Below are positions 37,157-46,330 of a stretch of 64,000 bases of DNA, piece after piece. The translations under genes and the position numbers were made by a program. The notes beneath the pieces are model-generated. The model was not told where the DNA came from, ran no database searches, and saw only the letters and a program-made list of their open reading frames with translations. The DNA comes from Bacteroidales bacterium UBA1410 (GTDB lineage Bacteria; Bacteroidota; Bacteroidia; Bacteroidales; Dysgonomonadaceae). The number at the start of each line of letters is the position of its first letter. Position 1 is the stretch's first letter. The DNA is taken from contig DBPW01000044.1 in assembly GCA_002305015.1 (NCBI GenBank), positions 62,001-126,000 of the forward strand, read 5' to 3'.

Positions 37157-37972
37157 ATGAGTCAGAAAAAAGTTTTATTTATTTCACAGGAGATTTACCC
37201 ATACTTACCGGAAACACAAATTTCACTTACTGCCAGAAATTTACCGCAAGCCATACAGGAACGGGGGCATGAAATACGCACTTTTATGCCTAAATACGGC
37301 AACATCAATGAACGACGCAATCAATTGCATGAAGTGATTCGTCTTTCGGGAATGAATCTTATTATAGACGATACCGATCACTCACTCATCATCAAAGTGG
37401 CATCTATTCAACCGGCGAGAATGCAGGTTTATTTTATTGATAACGACGATTTCTTTCAAAGAAAAGGAACCGTAGTAAACAAAAATGGTGAAGAATATGA
37501 CGATAATGCCGAGCGCAGCATTTTCTTTATCCGCGGTGTAATGGAAACCATCAAGAAACTCCGATGGATACCCGATATCATTCATTGCCACGGATGGATG
37601 ACAGCGATAGCACCTCTTTATATTAAAAAGGGATATGCCGACGATCCCTGTTTTACTAACTCAAAAGTAATTTATTCGGTTTATGATAACGGTTTTAAAA
37701 AAGAGTTTCAACCCGATTTCCCAAAAAAATTGAAATTTGATACACTCGGCGACAAAGAAATTGAAGAATTAACCAAACGTGGCACATTCGATTTTAACAC
37801 ATTGACCAAATTGGCAATCGACTATTCGGATGGAGTGGTGCAAGGAAGTGAAGAAATACCGCATGAAATAAAAAATTATATTGCCGATAAGAAAGTTAAT
37901 TTCTTGGATTACGAAAAAGATTTTAACAAAAGTGTCGAGGCAATCGAAAATTTCTACGAAGAACTCGAATAA
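37157..37972 (+). CDS. Half-length glycogen/starch synthase-like protein (GT5 N-terminal domain)
   Basis: 271 residues from MSQKKVLFISQEIYPYLPET. It matches the N-terminal Rossmann half of GT5 glycogen synthases: the start motif, ARNLPQAIQERGHEIRTFMPKYGNINERRNQLHEV, IPDIIHCHGWMTAIAPLYI and VIYSVYDNGFKKEF. The C-terminal GT-B half that holds the sugar-nucleotide site is missing, and the standard N-terminal KTGG-type ADP-glucose motif is replaced by LPETQISL. Stand-alone proteins of this kind occur in Bacteroidota; a catalytic role is doubtful. Followed 79 nt later by the DUF4270 gene. Confidence 0.75.
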   Translation: MSQKKVLFISQEIYPYLPETQISLTARNLPQAIQERGHEIRTFMPKYGNINERRNQLHEVIRLSGMNLIIDDTDHSLIIKVASIQPARMQVYFIDNDDFFQRKGTVVNKNGEEYDDNAERSIFFIRGVMETIKKLRWIPDIIHCHGWMTAIAPLYIKKGYADDPCFTNSKVIYSVYDNGFKKEFQPDFPKKLKFDTLGDKEIEELTKRGTFDFNTLTKLAIDYSDGVVQGSEEIPHEIKNYIADKKVNFLDYEKDFNKSVEAIENFYEELE

Positions 37973-38051
37973 AAGTTTTCGCGTCTGCCATTTTTTTATC
38001 CCGTTATTTTTTCGGATATTTGCGCAGTTAAAAAACAAATTTTTGAAACGG

Positions 38052-39398
38052 ATGAAGCTCCAACCCTTGTATAAACTGTTTTTTATCTCGAGCATGATAA
38101 TGGCAATAGCGACATCGTGCGACGACACGCTCAAAGAAATAGGATTTACCATTCAACCAGGAAAAGACCGGATAACGGTGGGTACCGATACTCTTGCTCT
38201 ACAAGCCTCCACAGTACAGGTCGACAAAATATTTGCAAAAACAAAAAATCCCATACTTGGCGAATATATCGATCCTCTTTTTGGAACCATAAAATCAGAC
38301 TATGTAGGCGAATTTTACTATCCCGAAGGGGAATCGTTTCAGTCGGGAGCAGTCATCGACTCGGTAAGACTATCACTTTTTTTTGATTCCTGGGTAGGCG
38401 ATTCACTCGCACCGATGGAAGTATCGGTATATGAGGTAACCAAAACATTGCCATCTTATTATTATACCGATTTTAATCCCCAAAACTATGTTTCTCCTAC
38501 CCCATTGGGTAAAACACTGTTTACTGCAGCCAATCTGGAACTGTCGGAAGACGAAAAAACCCAAACCGATTATCGAATGGCTGTAGTGAATCTGCCCGAC
38601 TCGCTCGGACAACGCATGTTGGACAACCCCGATAGACTCATCGACACGGAAACATTCAAGGAATTCTTTAAGGGATTATATGTAACCACTACATTTGGAA
38701 CAGGAACCATAATTAAAGTTGCCTATACCTATTTTGTAGTACATTACCACTATCCCGGTAAAAGTTCGACTACCGGTGTGGATACCACGTTTACCGATTA
38801 CATACGGCTGAATTTTTCTCCTGAAGTAACCCAGATTAATTCCATACAAAACAAGAACAATCAGCTGTTGATTCCGGATGATACGGAAACCCATATAAAA
38901 AGTCCGGCCGGAGTGAATACGGAAATCGTTTTCCCGTTCTCTCAGATCTCGGATAAACTCCAAGCACAAGCGTTAAATCAGGCCAACCTGAAAATATATG
39001 CCATTCCGGACGATCAAACCAACCTGAAATTCAAGCTAAGTCCGCCCAATTATCTATTGCTGATCAACAAAGACTCGTTGCAGGGTTTCTTCGAAAAACG
39101 AAAAATGCCTGATAATATTACCTCTTTCTATACAAGCTTCAATAAAACGGAATATTCCTACGATTTTTCCAATATCTCGGCATTGATAAATCATTACAAG
39201 GAAGTAAACAAGGGAGAAATTCCCGATTTAACGTATTATTTGATCCCTGTAGACATTACCTTTACCTCGCAATCCGATTATTACGGCCAAACGTATCAGA
39301 TTCCTACCAATTTTTATAATTTGATGACCCCTTCGGCCATAACATTGAGCAAAACCAGTAAAGATTTAAATCTGAAATTGATATTCAGCAAATTCTAA
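38052..39398 (+). CDS. DUF4270 lipoprotein
   Basis: 448 residues from MKLQPLYKLF; lipidation Cys at 23 (AIATSCDDTLKEIG). The longer frame that starts inside the previous gene is rejected because it lacks a signal. DUF4270 features: DDTLKEIGFTIQPGKDRI, DPLFGTIKSDYVGEFYYP, VIDSVRLSLFFDSWVGD and VEVYEVTKTLPS-type jelly-roll strands. Probably exported to the outer membrane surface; role unknown. Probably same transcript as the glycogen-synthase-like gene. Confidence 0.8.
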   Translation: MKLQPLYKLFFISSMIMAIATSCDDTLKEIGFTIQPGKDRITVGTDTLALQASTVQVDKIFAKTKNPILGEYIDPLFGTIKSDYVGEFYYPEGESFQSGAVIDSVRLSLFFDSWVGDSLAPMEVSVYEVTKTLPSYYYTDFNPQNYVSPTPLGKTLFTAANLELSEDEKTQTDYRMAVVNLPDSLGQRMLDNPDRLIDTETFKEFFKGLYVTTTFGTGTIIKVAYTYFVVHYHYPGKSSTTGVDTTFTDYIRLNFSPEVTQINSIQNKNNQLLIPDDTETHIKSPAGVNTEIVFPFSQISDKLQAQALNQANLKIYAIPDDQTNLKFKLSPPNYLLLINKDSLQGFFEKRKMPDNITSFYTSFNKTEYSYDFSNISALINHYKEVNKGEIPDLTYYLIPVDITFTSQSDYYGQTYQIPTNFYNLMTPSAITLSKTSKDLNLKLIFSKF

Positions 39399-39518
39399 AC
39401 AGTACAATTTTCTTCGTTTCTTGAAGAAGATAATCTCTTGTTCATCGCCTTTTATTGAAAGAAATAAAGAAATAAAGAAATAAAAAAATGGGAAAGGAAT
39501 AAGTTTAATTTTTTTTTT

Positions 39519-39862
39519 TTTGCAGTCGATAAAAAAATTGACATAATTCGGTTTTATTTAAAGTAACTTCTTGGTAGTTTAGAAATTAAACTGTAAATTG
39601 CAACCGAACTGTTATGCAAATTTCCCCATTTTATTGTGATGTGTGGGTAATAAGACTAAAAATCAACCAATTATGTATTAAGTATCATGATGTTCAATAC
39701 CAAAGTAAGAAGGATAGTAGCATAATAAATAGATAAGAAAAAATACAACTATTTGCAACCGGTAAAAAAAAATTCGACTTAATCCTGAATTTTTCAAGGT
39801 AAATCCTTTGAAATTTAAAAATTAAACCATAAAATTGCAGACAAAATAACGCGTAAGTTTAC
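39519..39862 (+). repeat. Two degenerate direct copies of about 105 nt upstream of the surface protein gene
   Basis: The segments 39519-39625 and 39752-39862 align along their length (offset about 233 nt), starting TTTGCA and sharing a poly-A run, AATTCG/AATCCTG, and cores ATTAAACTGTAAATTGCA (39585-39602) and ATTAAACCATAAAATTGCA (39821-39839). They lie in an 829-nt AT-rich non-coding stretch (39399-40227) in which no gene or RNA is recognised apart from the promoter at 40070-40100. Confidence 0.55.
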
Positions 39863-40069
39863 CCGTATGAAAGAATTTGAAGGAATAACCGTGGTAATCA
39901 ACAAATTATAAAAAATAAAGATTAATATGGATACAGTATTGATTAATTTTCATGAACGTTATATTTTATATCCGAGAGACGGATGATCCTGCAAAAACAA
40001 AGGAAAGCGGACAGGATATGTATGCAGTGAGAAAATAGTTGGGAAAAATAAGAATTTTAAAGCAAATTA

Positions 40070-40100
40070 TTTGGAAATAAAAAATAAAATTTTAATTTTG
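40070..40100 (+). promoter_or_regulatory. Promoter of the large surface lipoprotein gene
   Basis: TTTG (40070-40073), 19-nt gap, TAATTTTG (40093-40100): an optimal Bacteroidota promoter. The implied leader is about 120 nt, very AT-rich, before the ATG at 40228. Confidence 0.7.
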
Positions 40101-40227
40101 CAAATAGAAATAATCCGAGTTTTCATAAACAAACTTGTGAAATATGACATGTGAAAAAAATAAAAAAATCTCAAAAAATAGAGAACAAAAAGTGAATTAT
40201 CTTAATTTATTATTAAATTTTTAGTGT

Positions 40228-43140
40228 ATGAAAAAGTTATTTTTTAAGTTATTTATCTTTGCAGTAATTGGTGCATTTGTCACAATTACATCGTGTAAAG
40301 ACTATGATGATGACATCAGCAGATTGGATACTGATCTTGCAGCTGCTAAAAGTTCGCTAGAGGCTGCTGTTAATGAGTTGAACACGCTGAAGACACAAAT
40401 TAATGCCGCGGCTACTGATAGCGAAGTAGCTTCTGCCGTTGCTGCTGCCAAAACTGAAGCGATCAACGCAGCAAAAACCGAAGCAACAAACCTGCTCAAT
40501 GCGCTTAAAGGTGGTTACACCGGCACATTGAAAGAACTCAACGATAAGATCGTTGAGCAGGCTGCATTAATCACGGTACTGCAAGGTGATGCTACCGCCT
40601 TAGGAAAAGACCTCGATGCTGCAGAAGTACAAATAGCCGCCAATAAAGCTGCTATTGCTCTGCAACAGGCTATCCTGGACAAATACCTGAAGGCAGGCAG
40701 TCCCGATAATCTCGTGGATGCCATCAATGACATCAAAACTGAAATGGCTAATGTAAAAACACAGCTGGATGCTGCAGCAACTCAGGCAGATTTGGATGCG
40801 CTAGCTGATGAACTGGATGCTCTTTCTGATGCATTGGATGCTCTTGATGATCAAATTGGTGATATCAACGATTCGCTAAACATCATGAACTTTGCCAAGA
40901 TCAATAACATGATCACGGAGATCAGCTTCGATTATGTGGGTGACGACTGGTCTGAAAGAGATAGAGATCTCGATTTCACAACTACTTTTGCAAGAGTGAA
41001 CTATACTTTTGCACCAGGTGTTGCCAATGCCATCACCTTTGTAAAAGGTCAGAGACAAGCAACGGACGGGGTTGCGATTACAGTTAAGGTAAGTCCTGCA
41101 AACGCCGATCTGAGCAAGATGATCGATAAGATTAAGCTGATCCGTAGCGATGCCGATGCACAAATTAACAACTACGTAGTTGCTACCAAAGCTGAACGCG
41201 CCATTCCGCTGTTGACCCGTGCTACTCCCACCGTAACCGGTCTCTGGAGTATTACTTTCGAATTACCTACTTCAGCAAATCTTACAGAATTTACAAAATT
41301 GATTCAAAGTCCAACTCCGTTAAAACAGTATCTTTTCGCTCTTGCTATTGAAAATACCGTAGATGAAGGAGAGGATCCGGAAGATCGTTTTGTGATTTCT
41401 GACTTTGCTATTGCAATCTCAGCTGATGATGTAACTCCTGTTTACAATGATGGTACCAAATTAACATTAGGAGACCTTGACTTCTCCGCTAAAAACGCTT
41501 CCTCTGCAACATGGATAGCCCATACTGCTATCAAGAACCGTTATGGTTTTCCGGATCCGGTATCGGCAAGTTTAATGTATGATATGAAGTGGAGTGCCCC
41601 CGGCGTATGGAGCGAAACTGCCACCATGATTCCAGACGGTGCCGATGACAGATCAAGCGCTGCTTTATTGAATGTGGAAGTGGGCAAAGAATTCAACGTA
41701 AAAATTGACAATCCGAACATTTATGCTTACTATGTAGTCCTTGATGAAAAATATGCTGTGGAAAGTATTCCTTCAGAACTAAATGCTTGGAAAGCTTATG
41801 CTTATGAAGGTCTGAATACCGTATATAAAGCTGATGAAGTTGCCAAATTGAAGATCAACTCCGCTTCTGCTGCGGGCGACATCATCGGTTTCCGCGTTTA
41901 TGCTGTGAATTGGGATGGAACTTTGGTTGACCCTGATGGTAAATCCTTCTACGTGGGTGTTGGGGCCAGCGCAGGCTCAACTCTTGCATTCAAACAGGAA
42001 ATCACTGCACCTGTGACGCTTGGTACACCTGTGGCTTCAGATATCCTGACCTTCACTCCTCCCTCTGGTGTTGCAATTGCTTCAGCTGATTTCACGATGA
42101 CCCTCGAGCATGGTCAGATACTAAATGCCGGCAACTTAACACAGTATAGTGCAACTACAGGTAGTGCAACTACAACTGACTGGGCTGCTACCAAGAGACT
42201 CCAGATTACTGGTGCAATACCTGCAAATCTGAAGGAAAATACAACCTATACCGGTACACTGACGTTGAGGAATGCAGCTAATATTCCAGTATTTGTACAG
42301 AATATTTCGCTCGTGAAAGTGCTTCCGACTGCTGATCTGGGCATTACCTACAAGACCAATATACATCATAATGTAAACGGTGCACAGGTAATCTATGGCT
42401 ATCCACTCCCAACTGCTCAATACGATCTGACAACGGCTCTTAATGTTCCAACAACAATGAACAACTTGGTTGTAGCCAATGCCTCTACCTATCCTGTTGC
42501 TTCAATGCCCGCATGGACAATACCCGGAACGTATGGAATAACTATAGCTAGCGTTCCTGTCGTAGAAATTGGTGTACCATATCTGCCAGCAGCTGCTCCA
42601 GGACATGGGAAGATTTACGACTTGACCCTGTCAAGGAACTTCGGACCTGTGAAATATAGTTCAACTGTTCCTGGAGGTGTTAACTATTTATTGAATTGGA
42701 ACGGTAGCCCTGCACTCAAGGTTGAATTCCGTTCTTATGTACAGGATCTGGCAGACTGGAAGTATGCTAATGATGGAACAGTGGTTGAAGGTAAGTTCCC
42801 GAACCTGCAATATGGCCAAGATTTGAATGGTTATTCATTGACCAATATCACTGCACTACCACCTGCAGGACCTCGCATCGACCTTACCAACACACCTGCT
42901 CTCCAAGACGGCAGAACATTCAACGTAACAGGCGTAAAAGTATTGACAGGACCTACTTTCAACATTGCTAACGAATATTTCGTTCCTACAATCAGTGGTA
43001 CTGTAATCAACTTCGATGCAGTAATCACGTCTACACCTTCAGGTCCGGTACCGACCAAGCTGGAAGTAACATTGACTGATAACTTCGGACATAGCTATAC
43101 CTTCGTTATACCGAAAGTATTCAACATGACCCTGAACTAA
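40228..43140 (+). CDS. Large coiled-coil surface lipoprotein, S-layer-like candidate
   Basis: 970 residues; lipidation Cys at 23 (VTITSCKDYDDDIS). Residues about 28-225 form a long Ala/Asp/Leu-rich coiled coil with internal near-repeats (DLDALADELDALSDALDALD). The rest is beta-rich, Thr/Ser/Pro/Ala-rich, poor in Cys and Trp, with repeated Ig-like stretches (ATKRLQITGAIPANLKENTTYTGTL). No catalytic motif. A strong promoter, a long leader and a less AT-rich, more regular codon choice than the PUL genes suggest high expression. A surface-array or adhesin role is an inference; function not recognised. Confidence 0.7.
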   Translation: MKKLFFKLFIFAVIGAFVTITSCKDYDDDISRLDTDLAAAKSSLEAAVNELNTLKTQINAAATDSEVASAVAAAKTEAINAAKTEATNLLNALKGGYTGTLKELNDKIVEQAALITVLQGDATALGKDLDAAEVQIAANKAAIALQQAILDKYLKAGSPDNLVDAINDIKTEMANVKTQLDAAATQADLDALADELDALSDALDALDDQIGDINDSLNIMNFAKINNMITEISFDYVGDDWSERDRDLDFTTTFARVNYTFAPGVANAITFVKGQRQATDGVAITVKVSPANADLSKMIDKIKLIRSDADAQINNYVVATKAERAIPLLTRATPTVTGLWSITFELPTSANLTEFTKLIQSPTPLKQYLFALAIENTVDEGEDPEDRFVISDFAIAISADDVTPVYNDGTKLTLGDLDFSAKNASSATWIAHTAIKNRYGFPDPVSASLMYDMKWSAPGVWSETATMIPDGADDRSSAALLNVEVGKEFNVKIDNPNIYAYYVVLDEKYAVESIPSELNAWKAYAYEGLNTVYKADEVAKLKINSASAAGDIIGFRVYAVNWDGTLVDPDGKSFYVGVGASAGSTLAFKQEITAPVTLGTPVASDILTFTPPSGVAIASADFTMTLEHGQILNAGNLTQYSATTGSATTTDWAATKRLQITGAIPANLKENTTYTGTLTLRNAANIPVFVQNISLVKVLPTADLGITYKTNIHHNVNGAQVIYGYPLPTAQYDLTTALNVPTTMNNLVVANASTYPVASMPAWTIPGTYGITIASVPVVEIGVPYLPAAAPGHGKIYDLTLSRNFGPVKYSSTVPGGVNYLLNWNGSPALKVEFRSYVQDLADWKYANDGTVVEGKFPNLQYGQDLNGYSLTNITALPPAGPRIDLTNTPALQDGRTFNVTGVKVLTGPTFNIANEYFVPTISGTVINFDAVITSTPSGPVPTKLEVTLTDNFGHSYTFVIPKVFNMTLN

Positions 43141-43163
43141 TCTTTCAATAACTATTGCAAAAT

Positions 43164-43199
43164 GGGGCTGTCTCAAAAGTAGGGACAGCCTCTTTTTTT
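43164..43199 (+). terminator. IS1182-type left end forming a terminator hairpin
   Basis: GGCTGTC (43166-43172) pairs with GACAGCC (43184-43190), followed by TCTTTTTTT. The sequence GGGGCTGTCTCAAAAGT is typical of IS1182-family ends, so the hairpin comes with the IS. It lies 24 nt after the surface-protein stop and now probably terminates that gene. Confidence 0.75.
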
Positions 43200-43620
43200 A
43201 TTGGATAGTGCAATAAAAATATGAGGAAAATATTTGTAGGAATGTTTGTTTTTTTAGTATTTTTATAGCTGTAAATCAATAGAATAAGATATGTCAAGAG
43301 CCGTATTTAAATCCAATAAACAAGGACAAATACTTCTGTTTCCTACCGGTTTGGATGAAAAGATACCGCAAGATTCTCCTGCCCGCCCGGTTAATCAAAT
43401 AGTCGATAATTTGGATATTGCTCAAATCATTGAAACCTATAAGGGAGGAGGAATGAGTGCCTATCATCTTCGAATGATGCTAAAAGTAGTTTTATACATT
43501 TATTTGAACAATATTTATTCAAGTCGTAAAATAGAGCAGCCGCTTGCAGACAGGATCAGTTTTGTGTGGCTTGCAAGGGGTCAGCAGCCGGATCACAACA
43601 CCATCAACCGTTTTCGTTCT
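43164..43620 (+). mobile_element. IS1182-family 5' fragment with truncated transposase
   Basis: Starts with the IS end at 43164. The reading frame from ATG 43291 encodes the N-terminal DUF772-type part of an IS1182 transposase (LLFPTGLDEKIPQDSPARPV, YHLRMMLKVVLYIYLNNIYSSRKIE, WLARGQQPDHNTINRFRS, about 110 codons). After RFRS the protein loses all similarity, exactly where the IS21-type end begins at 43621. The right half and right end are absent, so the element is dead. Confidence 0.8.
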
Positions 43621-44359
43621 TGCCTGTATATATTACTCAAAAAGTATCCCACATTTCAATGGAAAAGTATACCGATCATCAACAAAAACGGAGAGTATCC
43701 GTTCATAAAAAAAAATGATAAGCATGTATACAAAACAGGAAATAATCATCAGGAGTTATCGTGAGGGAAAAAGTCAGAGACAAATATCGCGAGAACTGCA
43801 AATAAGCCGCAAGACGGTAAGAAAGTATCTCAGAGAACATGAAGAGGCATTGCAATCGGCCGAGAGTAAAGCAGCAGGCCGGACAAGTAATTTATCGAGA
43901 GCACCAATCTATAAGAAGACACAACCACGCACAAAAATAAAACTAACCCGTGAGGTAGAGTCCGCAATCGACCGGTTGCTTGAAAAGAACGAACAAAAGA
44001 AGCAGCAGGGGCAGGGGAAGCAGCTGCTCAGGGAAGAAGGACATACTGGAAGCACTTCACGGTCAGGGCTATGAAAATAGGTTACACCACAGTATGTAAT
44101 TATATTAGTCAAAGGGAAAACCGTCAAACAGGAAGGAAGCCTATATCCGCCAAGTATACCGGCCGGGAGAGACTTGCGAGTTTGACCGAGGCGAGATCAA
44201 ACTCGAGATATCGGGAAAAAGGCGATCGTTACAGCTTGCCGTATTTACCTCTGCATTAGTAATTACCGGTATGCCATCATCTACGAACGGCAGGATACAC
44301 TTGCTTTCATGGAATCCCATGTACGTTTTTTCGAAGCCATCGCAGGAGTTTACCATGAG
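43621..44359 (+). mobile_element. IS21-family fragment with decayed istA
   Basis: The left end begins TGCCTGTATATATTACTC with several short internal repeats (AAAGTATCCC, AAAGTATACC, GAGTATCC), as in IS21 multiple terminal repeats. The istA remnant starts at ATG 43724 (MYTKQEIIIRSYREGKSQRQ, helix-turn-helix) and continues through at least three frame changes: GYTTVCNYISQRENR, then YIRQVYRPGETCEFDRGEIK and RYAIIYERQDTLAFMESHVR, breaking off at IAGVYHE where the next element starts. No istB is present. Confidence 0.8.
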
Positions 44360-45613
44360 TGAATTAGTCAAGACTTAATCTGACAAATACAAATAAAAAA
44401 GAATAATTTTGTAACAGAAAACAGATTGAGTTATGACCACATCAGAAAAAGTCATCAAGAACAAATTGGGATTGTTGGAACTATCCAAACAGTTAGGAAA
44501 CGTGTCACGAGCATGTAAGATCATGGGCTATAGTCGTGACAGCTTTTACCGTTTCAAAGATTTGTACGAACGAGGCGGAGAACTTGCATTGCAGGAAATA
44601 TCCCATCGTAACCCTGTCATAAAGAACCGGGTTGAAGAGCATATAGAGCAGGCTGTTATACAAATGGCTATTGACAACCCGGCCTCAGGTCAGGTTCGTG
44701 TATCTAATGAATTACGCAAGAAAGGTATCCTGATCTCTGCGGGCGGTGTCCGTTCTATTTGGTTGCGCCATGATATGGAAACCTTTCAGAAACGGCTTAA
44801 AGCTTGTCGGCTAAAGTTGAACGCGAGGGAATCATTCTTGATGAAACCCAAGTGGCAGCGTTGGAAAGAGCGAAAGATGAAAAACAGGCGCATGGAGAAA
44901 TAGAAACATTTTATCCCGGTTTCCTCGTCGCGCAAGACACTTACTACGTGGGACATATCAAAGGCGTAGGTCATATCTGCCGGCAAACCGTCATCGATAC
45001 CTATTCCAAGATCGGATTTGCAAAGTTGTATAATCGCAAGAATGCACTTGTTGCCGCCGATATGCTTTATGCTTAATGATAGGGTTATTCCTTTTTTCGA
45101 GCAACACGATCTGAAACTTATGCGTATGCTCACGGACAGAGGAACTGAATATTGCGGAAACAGGGAAACTCACGAGTACGAACTTTATCCGGCCGTAGAA
45201 GACATGGATCATACCAAAATCAAGGCTGAAAGTCCTCAGACAAACGGTATTTGTGAGCGATTCAATAGAACCGTCCAAAACGAATTCTATGCTGTTGCGT
45301 TCCGAAAGAAAATCTACACTTCGATCGAACAGTTGCAGACGGACCCGGATATATGGATGAACTCCTACAACACGCAAAGAACACACTCCGGAAAGTTCTG
45401 TTTTGGCAAGACACCGATGCAGACTTTCATTGATGGAGTAGCTGTAGCAAGAAAATATGAGATACAGAATACAGGCAATCTGCAATCGGATGAGTATAAC
45501 AGTATCTCTTCCGATTGTAAGGATGAGAAAAATTACGTAACTTCGCAAAAGTCATCGAACAGTTTTTGTTCCCTAATGTAAGATATTTGTCAGATTAAGT
45601 CTTGACTAATTCA
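44360..45613 (+). mobile_element. IS481-like element with perfect 30-bp terminal inverted repeats
   Basis: 1254 bp bounded by identical inverted 30-mers at 44360-44389 and 45584-45613 (outer end TGAATTAGTCAAGACTTAAT, then CTGACAAATA). One transposase gene fills it but is frameshifted. No clear target duplication is seen, and the flanks belong to different elements (IS21 on the left, IS1634 on the right), so a deletion or rearrangement followed insertion. Confidence 0.85.
44433..45581 (+). pseudogene. IS481-family transposase, two frameshifts
   Basis: Three reading frames together form one DDE transposase. The first, from ATG 44433 (MTTSEKVIKNKLGLLELSKQ, helix-turn-helix), fails at about 44804 where one base is missing between KA and LSAKVER. 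The second carries the first catalytic Asp (AQDTYYVGHIKG) and ends at 45076 because TATGCTT is duplicated in tandem (45061-45067 and 45068-45074). The third has the second Asp (MLTDRGTEYCG) and the Glu (NGICERFNRTVQNEFY). All three catalytic residues remain, so loss of function is recent. Confidence 0.85.
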
Positions 45614-45938
45614 GATTATGGGTGGTGGAAAATGCCTTCCGGGTTACGAAAGGAACGCTTCAAATACGGCCTGTGTTCCACTTTACTGCTCGAAGGATTG
45701 AGGCCCACGCTGTATATGTTTTGTAGCCTACAAAGTATACAAAGAGCTTGAAAAGAGATTAAGGATAAACGGTATTAATTTGAGTGTGGATAAAGTTTTG
45801 AACATAGCCAAAACAATCACTACCCTGAAAATTAAACAGCCCAAGAGCGGTGAAATAATGACCAAGACAATGTTGATAACTCCCAAACACAAATCAATCG
45901 CACCTCTTTTTGATGAAAAGTTTTGGAAAAATTTTTAG
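45614..45938 (+). pseudogene. IS1634-family transposase 3' fragment
   Basis: Translating 45616 onward gives LWVVENAFRVTKGTLQIRPV, then HFTARRIEAH, a one-base frameshift near 45706, then CICFVAYKVYKELEKRLR and VDKVLNIAKTITTLKI, ending KSIAPLFDEKFWKNF with TAG at 45936. This is the C-terminal end of an IS1634-type (IS4 superfamily) transposase. The 5' part is lost at the IS481-like junction. The following GTCGAAGTCAGGAGT may be close to its right end. Confidence 0.75.
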
Positions 45939-46330
45939 GGTGACGCATTGTCGAAGTCAGGAGTCGTACCATTTGACTACCAAGAGTTGCGAGGTGATGA
46001 TAATAGTAGACTTCCTTTCGTTTCTTTCCTCTTCAGATATTCGGTTCTATGTCCCAACATGCAGACCTGTCTCCCCAAAACGCAGGCCAGATACGATTTT
46101 CGGCATACGGAAAGATCTATGATCAGCAGATTTTCTACTCTTCTTATTTCTCCATTGGAGGACTCTCCTATAATGTGGGGTAAATAGTATCTTAATGGAT
46201 TTCTGACTGGTACATTTGGGAGCAATAGGGGGTTTGATATATTCAAATACAGGGCATATCGTGGTCTCGTGAAAAAGATATCTATTATCTCTCGCCGAGA
46301 GATTGAAACGATTAAAATATAAGGTTTTTA
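45939..46330. other. Decayed stretch between IS remnants and ruvB
   Basis: No intact gene. A short frame from ATG 46048 reads MSQHADLSPQNAGQIRFSAY and then FYSSYFSIGGLSYNVG, which faintly recalls the N-terminal region of iron-sulfur L-serine dehydratases; this is a weak impression. The other frames here have no family resemblance. Confidence 0.35.

Noticed and set aside
40320..40860. Repetitive Ala/Asp codons suggesting a CRISPR-like or tandem DNA repeat
   Set aside because: The repetition is at protein level (coiled coil) with varying codons and no fixed period; no CRISPR array or cas gene is present.
44360..45613. Intact IS481-like transposon
   Set aside because: Ends are perfect but the transposase has two frameshifts, so it is called a pseudogene inside a non-autonomous element.
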